From positions 1,483,259 through 1,547,258 of the forward strand of contig SCFE01000044.1 of NCBI GenBank assembly GCA_004352715.1: a DNA stretch of 64,000 bases. Reading direction: 5' to 3'. A program made the position numbers and the translations under genes. The number at the start of each line of letters is the position of its first letter. Position 1 is the stretch's first letter. The notes under the pieces are model-generated. The model was not told the DNA's origin. It did no database searches and worked only from the letters and a program-made list of their open reading frames with translations. This DNA is from Hofstenia miamia. Lineage: Eukaryota > Xenacoelomorpha > Acoela. This document shows, in pieces, positions 22,744 through 33,400 of this stretch.

Positions 22744-22752
22744 TATAAATAG
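22744..22752 (+). promoter_or_regulatory. TATA box of protease copy B
   Basis: TATAAATAG starts 39 nt before the ATG. About 160 bp upstream of the ATG are clearly related to the same region of copy E (shared blocks include GAACAATCCAGTTTG and ACAAAATAAAAGT), while the sequence beyond is not. A TSS about 30 nt past the TATA would leave a 5' UTR of only about 10 nt. Confidence 0.65.
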
Positions 22753-22782
22753 AAATTTTTTGTAACTCAATTAATCGCCACG

Positions 22783-25700
22783 ATGTTGGGCAATAACTTG
22801 GTGGGCTTACTTGCAATAATAACGGTTGCCTTTGCTGAAACGCAATTACCTACATTTCCTAGTACATATCATGTTAAAGGAACAGTTCGACTGCCTTACG
22901 CAGAACTAGAAGAACCCTACGAAATTTGGTACGATGGGCCAAACAAAAATTCACGCATTGACTGGTATGGTGGTATGGATAAAACTTATGCACTCGGTGA
23001 TAGTGTACAATTCAAGTACTACTACTACGATGGCAAGAAGGAATGTGCAAGATTAAATGGGGCCGGTTTACAGTCGATATTACCTGACTTGACAGGTTAT
23101 AAATACAATGGCTTACATAAAGCTACAGGCTGCATAAATAAGTGTCACATGTTGCAAAGTCAAACACTCAACGGACAGCAGAATAGCACGTACAGGTTTT
23201 ACTATGAATTTGATGGTATTATGCTTTTATGTTTTCAATTAAATATAGGGCTATTATTGAATTCATTGTCCAGTTACGTTTTGCTAATTAAATAAGGACA
23301 ATCATCGCCTGCATTCAAAAATTCATAATGCATGGAAATACTTGGGGAGGAAAATGAATAAGGCAATTGTATATAATAATATTGAATTTCCCAATGCTAT
23401 ATTTATTTTGCAGTTAATTTTGAACTAAACCTAACAGTTTTTTACAACGAGAAGCATGATATATATTAAGTCATACTAACTACATTCCCTACTCTAAATC
23501 CATTTCATCTGATATTCTAATCACACGTGAAAATGTTTCTAAATTTTTTAGAGGCTGGAAACGCAATACCTCGTATCTTTTGGTGGTTTGGTTGGGATAA
23601 GCTTTTGGGATCACATTTTGATCGTTACGAAATTACTTACGTAGGTTTCGACAAAAACATATCTGCAGGAACCTTTAACATTACCGGTTCATGTACTAAT
23701 GGATACCCGAAGAAAGTTCGTAAGTATTTAAATTTGAAGTAATACGTTTTTCTAAAAGAAAAAATTTGTTCAGTTTTGACAGTAGCTGTTGAAGAAATAT
23801 AATATTTATCAAATGATAATTTTACAAGAGTGACTGACATATTTCGTAAAGTGGCAGAAATTGTTAACGATAAATTATTGAAATCAAATATTTGACTGCA
23901 ACAAAATTAATTAATTTTCTCATTACCAAGAAAAATATGTTCAAACGAAATCGTTAGTTCAATTACACCATAATTGAAATCATGAAGTGTCTATTTTTAC
24001 ATATAGTTAAGTTTTACTAAAAACCGTGCAATACATGTTATACATAGATTTTGTCAATTACATATATTTTGACATGTTTGCATACATTTGGCATTGATTT
24101 ATGAAGAAATGATTTTAGACAGTGAATTGGAGAAAGAATTTGCTTTGAATCCTCTTGACCACTACATGAAGAAAGATTCTCAAAAAAAAATCCATAAAAT
24201 CTTTCTCCATTATAAGCAAAAGTTTAGTAAGCAATATTCTTCCCGCAAAGAACACTATGCAAGATTTGCAAACTTCGTGAAGCATCTTAGATTTGTACAT
24301 GGCAAAAACCGAGCTGGCCTGTCCTACGAGTTGGCAATAAATCATCTTGCTGATCTTCACGACCACGAACTTGATCGAATGTCTGGTGGAAGAAAGCAGA
24401 ATGGTATTAATTAGTAAAATTTTATCTATTATATAATTTAAGAAAATGATAGTTCTCTAAACAATCTCAATAGAAGTCTCCTTTACTTTAAATGAAATTT
24501 GTTTTTTAAAAGTTCATTGTTCTGGCAACACCGAACTAAAATAGTTTTTCTATTATAGCGATATATATTTTACTTGAGAAGTTAATGTAATGGAGTTCTT
24601 AAAACACCCCTTAACATGAAATTAAACAATTTAACATAAGCACTAAACTCTTATGAAACATATTTTAATGTAGGAATGTACAAAACGTAAATTGAAAAAA
24701 TTCAAATTTCGCGGCTAAGCAGTGAACAATAAATAAAATTCAGATTATGGTTTGGACACAAAACAAACCATTCAGCTTCCACCAACTTTTGCAAAAATCA
24801 CTATACTTTGCAAAATGATTACTTAAGAATGGACCTATTTAACAATTATATACAACATTTATATTAGCTTTTCAAATGTGTAAAATATACATTTGACAAT
24901 ACACGAAAAATGAATTTAACACATGCATATCATTATGGAAAATAAGCAAAATTCCATACAAGTAGTTTCAAAACAAAATGCAATGGTTGAAATAATTATG
25001 CACTATTATGCATTATCATAGTATAGCTCAAGTAAAAAAGTGGCTACATTATAAACACATTTTTGATAACAAACAAAAAACAAGTAGAGGCTTATAAAAT
25101 ATATTTGAAAATATGTAACCTGGTGACAAAGTTATTTGACAAGTTTGCCATGCAAAGCATGACACGCAGATAAACTTCTTGAGTTATTTGGTGTTGCGAT
25201 TCAAAGATGTGACTCTTTAATTCTTTCTGAGATGTAGGATTTTTTTCTCGACAAAATCCTTCAGAATCTGCCACACATTCTCTATTTGTACTAGATCTGG
25301 CGAATTCGGTGGCCATTACATAACTTGAATATTATAAATGGTAAAAAAATTCTTTTGTCGATTTTGAGGTTGTTATAAGATCCATGAATCGGGATATAAG
25401 CAGGTTGCGTATGACTCAAATTCCTCGAGTATTTGGCAATATTTTGAACAATGAATTGTACCATTACCATCAATTTTGAAAAGTGGCCACTTTTTTGACT
25501 TGAGCTATAGATTTTAAAAAAATAGCTAAAAGATTTTACAAGTGTATTATATGTGGATGCTGGGAAAGCGCACTTATAGAAATTCAGCGCAATTATAACG
25601 CAAAATATAGTTTCTCAATTGGAAGGAAGCATGGGCCTGATGTTGAAAAATTGATGTTGTTCACGTTCAGTTACTATTATTTGAAAGACTTGGTAATTAC

Positions 25701-26920
25701 AGATGTTGTGAAACCTGGATACTAGATCTTCATAATGTTGATTTTTTTTCAAAATATTTCCTTGGTAATCACATTTTTGTCACAATGGTCTCACATAATT
25801 GTTTCAACCATTTTTCTTTTCTATTTTGCATCATCCTTAATTTCAATTTCGAAAAAATGCTTCATTTTATATAAATATTTTTCGATGCTATATAAAACTC
25901 TTGTTTAGCACACAACAATGATCATATATATGATCCAGATGCAAGTTGGTATGACAAAAGTAAGTTTTTGGAAAGTAATGAATTACCTGAATCATGGGAT
26001 TGGCGTCATTATGGAGCTGTTACGCCCGTGAAAGATCAGGTAAGAAATTTTTCCCACCTGCAAATATTTATATAGATATTATAAAATATTAGTATTTCAG
26101 TATTTGCAGGTTTAAATGTTTATAAGTTGTTGAATATTTATATATATTTAGGCGATTTGCGGCTCTTGCTGGTCATTCGGATCTGCTGAAAATTTGGAGG
26201 GAGCATTTTTTAAGAAACATGGTTACCTAGTATATCTCTCCCAACAGCAACTTGTGGATTGTAGTTGGTCTTATGGCAACACAGGCTGTGATGGAGGATT
26301 TTATGGAAACACATTTAAATATCTCACTGATTTTGGCGGAATACAAACAGAATTGAGCTATGGCCCTTACCTAGGTAAGACCAAGATATATTGCATATAC
26401 TGATTGTATTATAATTATAGGGATACTCATAAAATTTAGAAATTGCAAAATGGCATTATTGCCATTAAATGCAAGAAGTTATGTTGTTTTCAAGACAATC
26501 GGTTTATCAAATAGTATGTAATACCAATGTTTAGGTCAAGACGGAATTTGTCATTCTAATAAATCGAAAATTGCGCTTTCCGTAACTGGATATACACGGG
26601 TCCCTACACAGGATAACCTGGCCCTACAGTCTGCAATCGTTGAAATTGGTCCTATTGGCATTTCAATCAATAGTGCAACTAACAGCTTTTATTTTTACTC
26701 AAGAGGAGTCTATGATGACCCCGCTTGCAAAGGTGCTCACAGCGATTTGGACCACGCGCCTCTTTTAGTGGGTTATGGTGTCTTAGATGAAAAACCTTAC
26801 TGGTTGGTCAAAAACAGTTGGTCAAACTATTGGGGAGATGATGGTTATGTCTTAGTTGCCAGAAATACCGATTATATTTGTGGTGTTGCCACAAGACCAG
26901 TTTATGGAATTGTAGATTAA
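22783..26920 (+). CDS. 26/29 kDa-type cysteine protease, copy B (complete, 541 aa)
   Basis: Six exons: 22783-23215, 23552-23719, 24119-24403, 25909-26039, 26152-26374, 26535-26920. All joins are GT-AG and in phase, giving 541 residues against about 549 for Drosophila 26-29-p. A signal peptide (about 1-18, LLAIITVAFA) is followed by the family N-terminal domain in exons 1-2 (YHVKGTVRLPYAELEEPYE, WYGGMDKTY, GWDKLLGSHFDRY), the I29 propeptide in exon 3 (FANFVKHLRFVH, LAINHLADL), and the mature C1A peptidase from about LPESWDWR in exon 4. Oxyanion Gln339, catalytic Cys345 (CGSCWSF), His487 (DLDHAPLL) and Asn507 (VKNSW) are all present. It should be an exported or lysosomal zymogen that cleaves proteins. 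Ala-Pro after the His is unusual. Intron 3 holds a Tc1-like insertion. The 3' half is near-identical to inverted copy A. Confidence 0.93.
25022..25509 (-). mobile_element. Tc1-like transposon relic in intron 3 of copy B
   Basis: Ends are inverted repeats (TATAGCTCAAGT followed by an A-rich run and AGTGG at 25022; the reverse complement ends at about 25509), with TA at both edges. The minus strand keeps a decayed C-terminal transposase with a FARSSTNRECV stretch (where Tc1 enzymes have WPxxSPDLNPIENxW), then KNPTSQKELKSHI and RVMLCMANL, in the Tc1 order. A second frame upstream (about 25470-25330) has PAYIPIHGSY. Neither the matching intron of copy A nor that of copy E carries it, so it inserted after those copies separated, or was lost by conversion. 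Confidence 0.65.
26056..26111. repeat. Small inverted repeat in intron 4 of copy B
   Basis: ACCTGCAAATA at 26056-26066 is mirrored by TATTTGCAGGT at 26101-26111 within a 112-bp intron. It is shared with copy A and absent from copy E. Confidence 0.5.
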
Positions 26921-28120
26921 ATATATTTTAGCTAAAATATGTCTGATTCATATTGTATTACAACAGTTGCTTGCGCTTGAATAATAGAGATGCCTTATAA
27001 TTCATATAAATATTTTGCAATCCAAATGCATTGATACAGTGCTTTGCTTTACCTTGATGTAAGATCGGGTTCTTTGTGTAAATTTTAATGAAACTATTAG
27101 TAAATTTGAATACTTCTGCTGTCAGTTTTGCAGCTACCCTAAAAAATCTTTCCTGTGTTTTAAATACTTATTGCGTCTCTAGTGCCTGGAACCATAATAT
27201 AGTTTGATATTTTTCAACTTAGACCTTAAGAAATATTAATGATTATTTTGCTTCCATAGATCAAGTAAAGCAAAGCAGAACATGTACTCAACAACAATTC
27301 CAATTTTAATAGGCTTCTATGAATAAAAAGTGAATATACAAAATTGAGTACAATGTAGATGTATTGCATCATGTGAAGCGCATTAAAATTGTCACCGCAA
27401 ATGTAGAGATCATATTGAAGATTGTATCTAAATAAAAATAACTTGTATAAATAATATTGATTTTGATTATAGTACGGATATCGAATTATCCTATTTCAGA
27501 TTGTATTACATTAATTTCTATCTATTAGCTTTAATTTGAGAATGAACATGTATTTAACATTCCCTATTATACATGTATATAATATAGTGTGTACTGAATG
27601 TCAAATTGATCAAATAACATCGAAGAAAAATATAAAAAAATTTTTAGCAAGGGAAAACTTTGTTTGGGGGTAGAAAACATTTTTAGTGGCTTTGAGGGGT
27701 AGTAACTGTTAGTTCATGAATAAACTAGGGATGAAGTGCTATATGGGGATTTTCTAGTAGTCTTTCCATTGTGAGAGTTGCAATCGTTTCGACAATGAAC
27801 ATGTTATTAAAATTAATCCTAAATGCCTGTTTTTGAATTGATTCAGATTTTCGATATTGTTAATACAACACAAAAGCTTCATACTCCAGCATTGGTCGAA
27901 TTAGTGAGGTATCCATAGAAAAAAATAGGTTGAACTTGTTTTCATTTTTTTATTAACAACGTTATTCATGATACCACACCATGTAGGGCCTAAATCTACG
28001 ATATTAAGAAATAAAGGTATACGTTTTCGTGTACAGTGTCCTTTTGATTACTTTTTTCATTGAAGTAATGCTTTATTCAAAAATTACTCAATTTGAACTT
28101 ATTGTAATGCTTACAGAACT
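26921..28120. other. 3' flank of protease copy B
   Basis: No gene seen. This sequence is repeated in inverted orientation at 9516-10715. A possible AATAAA lies near 27432, about 510 bp past the stop. Confidence 0.5.
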
Positions 28121-28880
28121 ATGGCTGAAGATGCAGCTGAAAGTCTTCATCAGTGGGCCAGTAACCAAGGTCTAACTTTGAATGTGGATAAAACTCAATT
28201 TTGTCATTTTACAAGACGAAAAGATGCTATCAGTTGTATTAAAATTGGCAATAATCGAATAACCTCGTCTAAGGTTACAATTCTAGGATTGACATTAGAA
28301 TCCAAACTTAAATTCAGTCGACATATCAAGAACAAACTCGAATCTATTCAGAAATACGTAAAAGCCGTCACACTGACATGCCGTAGGACTTTTGGTGCAG
28401 GCTCTATCAATCTTAGGAAAATATATCATCAAGTTATTATTCCTAAAATAGGTTATGGCGTGAAAATCTGGAAGAGTGCTCTCCCTAAGAAATCAAATCA
28501 GAAATCCCTGAGATCATTACAAGGATTATGTAATGTAAGAATATGCAAAGCCTTCAGCAACACAGGTAGGAAAGAGTTAACTTCTCTTTCTAGAGAATTC
28601 GATATTGTCGACCAATTATCCAATCATTTGCTCTTTCTGAAGGGAACCTCTTAAACTACATACAGACTTGGAAATATTACGCAGGAAATATCATCAAAAC
28701 TCAAGGTTTGAGTTTGATTACGAGGTATACTCACATTTCCCTATAGAGATTGAATCAACCCTCTCTCAAGCTCTGACGGGTCATAATTTTGTAAATCACT
28801 TCTACGTAAAATATGAGATGTCTCACCATTCTGTAGTAACAAACCATGTCACGAAATTGAAAACATTTTATTTAACATAA
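28121..28880 (+). mobile_element. LINE reverse-transcriptase fragment (Jockey-like)
   Basis: A frame at 28121-28654 encodes the post-catalytic part of a LINE ORF2 with LNVDKTQFCHFTRR, ILGLTLESKLKFSRHI, CRRTFG and PKIGYGVKIWKSAL. It stops after a short A run at about 28644, and the protein resumes in another frame (LEILRRKYH...) to 28880, so a deletion in the run broke it. The 5' part is missing, including the YADD centre. A (TA)n tail follows. The inverted copy at 8872-9515 carries one more A at the same run. Confidence 0.85.
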
Positions 28881-28883
28881 ACA

Positions 28884-28913
28884 TATATATATATATTGTA
28901 TATATATATATAC

Positions 28914-28964
<51 letters not shown>
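28884..28964. repeat. (TA)n microsatellite
   Basis: Long TA tract at the 3' end of the LINE fragment; the matching place in the inverted copy is the 361-N gap. Confidence 0.9.
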
Positions 28965-28965
<1 letters not shown>

Positions 28966-28968
<3 letters not shown>

Positions 28969-29742
28969 CAACAAAGTGAACAATTATCAACCAATTTTAA
29001 TGCAAACGTTTTGTGTAAAACATTTATATTTGCGTTTAAGTTAAACAACTAAGATTTGCTTAATCAAAGTTGTGTACCGCATTCCATGAAAAGTGCATTT
29101 TTGACAACTATTTGTTGCAAATGCAGTTACATAAACGTGTGTTTTTATAATTTAACGCACATTGCAAACATTGGTTGTCATTCGATTTCTTGTTTTAGTA
29201 AATTTTGAAGATATGCAGTAACTATTATATTAATATATTTATTTGTGTTAAATCGTGTAAAATTGACAAATGTTTTAATGTAAAGAGGAAAAAAATATAA
29301 TGACTAGTTACAAGCAGTTATTAATTGAAACAGTCAAGATCATATTAAATGATGTTGATATCCTTTAATCAGATTTTAAACAATAATAAGTTTGAACTTA
29401 CTTCTCGCGAGATCTGTAGTTAATCAATAGTGTTCTAAGAAAACCAGACATCTTATATAGACTTAGCCAACTCTTTAAGTAATCATGACAGGACAAGGTA
29501 TCCAATGGACATGTAAAATGTGATATTGAAAGTTACCTTAATTCGACTTATAGAAATTATATAACAGGTAGTCAACCATCAATTTCTTTATATTTTATCA
29601 GTCAAAACTTGGACTTTGAAATATTATTGAAATTTTTTTTAGGTAAATTATTCAATATTTGGTAAGTATTTTCTTCGAATCTTAACAATTAATTAAAGCA
29701 TTTCTTTGTTATATGACACATTCAAATGCCTAATAAATTTGG

Positions 29743-29787
<45 letters not shown>

Positions 29788-30380
29788 CAAATTTTCTGTG
29801 AGTGGTGATGTTTCATTTGACAAAATTGAGTAACTCTAGTCAGATTTCTCAAACCCGAACCTTCAGCAGGATAATGTTCGGGGTTGATACGGGTCCGTTG
29901 ATTTGATTGCATTGGGTCAGGTGGGATTCGGATATATTTGATTATTTTTTAGGTTGGTGCATTCTCATTCTCTTCACTTTAGAATGTAGTTATTATAACA
30001 TAACATTTCTAAGCACTAAATCTTTCCAAATTGGTACAATATTAAATGCCTTAATTTAACTATGAGCGTATTTCCACTAAGAATTTTTCAAAATTTGTGG
30101 TGACTTCAACAAAAATTATTTAAACGCATGTAACTCACTCATATTCAACCAATAAACTTTTATTAACGATAGAGACAGTGTAAATTTAGAGAGTTGAAAT
30201 ATTTTTGTAAGACAGATATGTCCATTCAAATGTATTTGGGTTTCACCAGTTTCACACAAACTACGTAGCAATATCATTTTTACAAACAGTTAGGTAATTT
30301 ATTGAAATAATATAAACAAATAGTGATGAACTATCAGGAAGCACTGCATGGTAGAACAACATAGATTATTATGTCAATAT
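28966..30380. other. Intergenic stretch between copies B and C
   Basis: No gene seen. It contains a second (TA)n tract at 29745-29785 and a CGGGT-rich degenerate patch at about 29860-29940 similar in character to the one near 2960-3010. Confidence 0.4.
29745..29785. repeat. (TA)n microsatellite
   Basis: Pure TA alternation of about 40 bases upstream of copy C. Confidence 0.9.
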
Positions 30381-30386
30381 TATTTT

Positions 30387-30395
30387 CATAAATAG
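30387..30395 (+). promoter_or_regulatory. TATA-like box of protease copy C
   Basis: CATAAATAG begins 42 nt before the ATG, the same spacing as TATAAATAG in copies B and E, although the rest of the upstream region is not obviously related to theirs. Confidence 0.5.
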
Positions 30396-30428
30396 AGTGT
30401 CTTTTGCAAATTAAGTTTAATTGCCAAG

Positions 30429-33400
30429 ATGCTGAGCTTAATCGCTGTTCTTGGATTTGTATCGGTTGCATTTGTGAACTCACAGATTCCTACTTTTCCA
30501 GATCAATATCATGCAAAAGGTAGGGTGCGTCTACCATATGCTGAATTAGACGAACCATATGAAATTTGGTATGATGGTCCACACAAAAATTCACGTGTTG
30601 ATTGGTATGATGGCATGGATAAAACAATTGTACTTGGAGACAGCATTCAATACAAATATTATTACTTTGATGGCAAGAAGGCATGTGCAAGACTCAATGG
30701 CGCAAGTTTAACAACAGTTTTGCCTGACCTGAAAGACTACAAATATAATGGCTTGCATTCAGTCGATGGATGCAAGAATAAATGTCACATGTTGCAAAGT
30801 CAAACAATAAATGGGCAAGAGAATAGCACATACCGATTTTACTATGAATTTGATTGTAAGTTTTTTACTTTTTAAATATTAGCTCTGCTAAAATTTGGCC
30901 CATTGCTTAATTTCAGCATTTTGCTAGTGTTCTAAGATGTAACTAAAACTTAAGTGGGATCTTCAATTAACGGAATAAGTGGGGTATTCAAAATGAATTA
31001 ATCTTTCTAATAAAATATATCTATTTACATGCCATTCAGAATGATGTAAGAGTTGTAAATGTTAAGAAATATTTCAAAAAATTTTGTAAAATATTGGACC
31101 TAAATTGGAATCTATGGATATATATATATATACTGCAAGTACTAAATGCCTTGTATTCGCTATTAAAACAATGATTTACAATTATAATGAAAACAATTTA
31201 TTTTTAAAAAGTTTTCATTGTTTTCCAATTGTTTGCAGAAACAAGATAAGAAGCAGGAGCAAATATTATTAGTGGTGGAATGTTCCTTGACATAAAATTC
31301 CAAGAATTTAATAAGTTCTTCTTAAACGCTTGATGGTGAAATTATCAATAAATGTATTGATTATTATGTGATTGGCCATGTAGATTATCCAATCTCAAAA
31401 GTTAATATGTCAACAAATCTTTCTACATTTACTTATGGTAAATGCATTCACTTTGCATACTCCATTTAATAGCCTGTCAAAATATACTAGGTCACATAAT
31501 TTTAGTGGCAATTGGTAAAAGGTTTAAACTCAGTATACGACTATACTCAATTCTGACATTAGATTTGATTTTAAGAGTTGACTAAAGCCGAGATCCCATC
31601 AAAATTTTTAAAGTTTTAGCAATAAAATGTGTTGAGGAACGGTGTGAAGAAAATAAATTCCACAGCAACAAGCTCCAGCATCTAAGCAATTGTAAATATT
31701 ACCAAAATATCATAAAAGGTTTTTGTAATAATAGAGCAGTCTATCTGAAATCCATGTTGTTGCTTTGATATACTTCATCTCTAGCTCGAGGATATATAAA
31801 TTGAATAGAAGCTTTTAATACTCGTGAAATAAGAGGTACAATAGCCCCCGATATATATATATATCTTGGAGATGGTTTGTTTCACTAGCCTGATATTTAA
31901 TCCAAAAATGAGTTCATAAACCTATAGTTATTTATTTTAAAATGAAGATCATACAAATAACTATATATTTCTTACTTTATTTTGTTACAAAATAGCATTA
32001 AATAATCAATAGTAAAAAGTAAATCAAATGCTAAATAAATTTCTTAAGGAAAAATATTGATTGCTGAATACTAATTTTATGCATGATTACTATTATTCCT
32101 ACTAATTAGAAAGAGTTTCTGATTGATATCCTACTTCTAAAATTTTTCTTCATGGATTGAATAATGTATTTGTGATCAGTGATTTGTTGATTGTTTGGAA
32201 AACTTCTACTTACATATATATTGTGCAAGCAGATTGCTGTAAATAGTCTTATTCTTCCTGGAGTTTGCCTGTTTTCTGATAATTAATGTGCTTAGTATAA
32301 AGTTTAGAAAAAACTATCAGTGTCTTGAAAGATACAGAGTATGAAACACTCCTGTTTAGTTAACTTATTAAGTGGCAATGCAGTTAACGTGTCCTGCGGT
32401 ACAACCATTTTTAATCAAATTTTTCATTATTTTGTGCTAATTCTAGAGCAATGAAAACAAAACGGCTATATTTTTAGATTTTACTAAAGAACTAATTTTT
32501 TAACAAAATTCGAAAAAATATCTATATATTAAAATTCCTCTAAGAAAAATGCACAATATAATTTTCGCATTGTCAAATGTTTTAGTAAATTTGTTCAGAG
32601 GAACATATGACCATAATAATGTTCTACATTCAATCTTCATTCATAATCAAAGACTTGAGCTATTCACATTTCATTTTCATTTTATTTAGAACTATATACA
32701 ATTCAGTCTCACAAAGTTTAATTTGTTACATAATACAAGGTGTTTCAAAAGTCCCTTCTCATTTTGGAGACTAACTGGTATTTTTGCAATTATTTTTATT
32801 TTAAATACAAGTAATCAATAACCATAACACAAATCAATGCATTTGAATATGACTCACTAGCATGTCCCAACACAGCCGCAATTGTTCTTCCGTTAACCAA
32901 AAAAAAAACATAGCAGGTTTAATTTGCTCCACTGTGGCTGTAATCCGTGGTTTGAGCTGTGAAGCGCGTTTATTTTCACCTGATACACCTTTGCTTTAAT
33001 TTAAGCCGGAAGGTTCTCCAAACAGTACTTTGAGAAAGACCAAGATCTGTCTCCTGGTAGATGCGTTAGAGCTACGAGTTACAGCGTTGTCCAGTCTTTG
33101 CACAGTGTCTGCTGATGAAGAAGGCTTTCCTGAACGCTGCCCATCTGCTACACTACCAGATTGCTTGAATTTATTCACCAAATCTTTGATTGTTATCGAA
33201 TTTTCAGGAGAAGTCTCCCTGTACTCGTTCATATGTTAATTCCCTCAGACAGGCACAAATGACTGTTCTTTCCTCTATAGTAAGAATTACATCACCTTAT
33301 CTAAAATAAATATTAATTTATCAAACATTTCAATGAAATGAAAAGGGACTTTTGAGACAACCTGTATAATAAAGTTCCTTACGATGCTATAAATCGTTAT

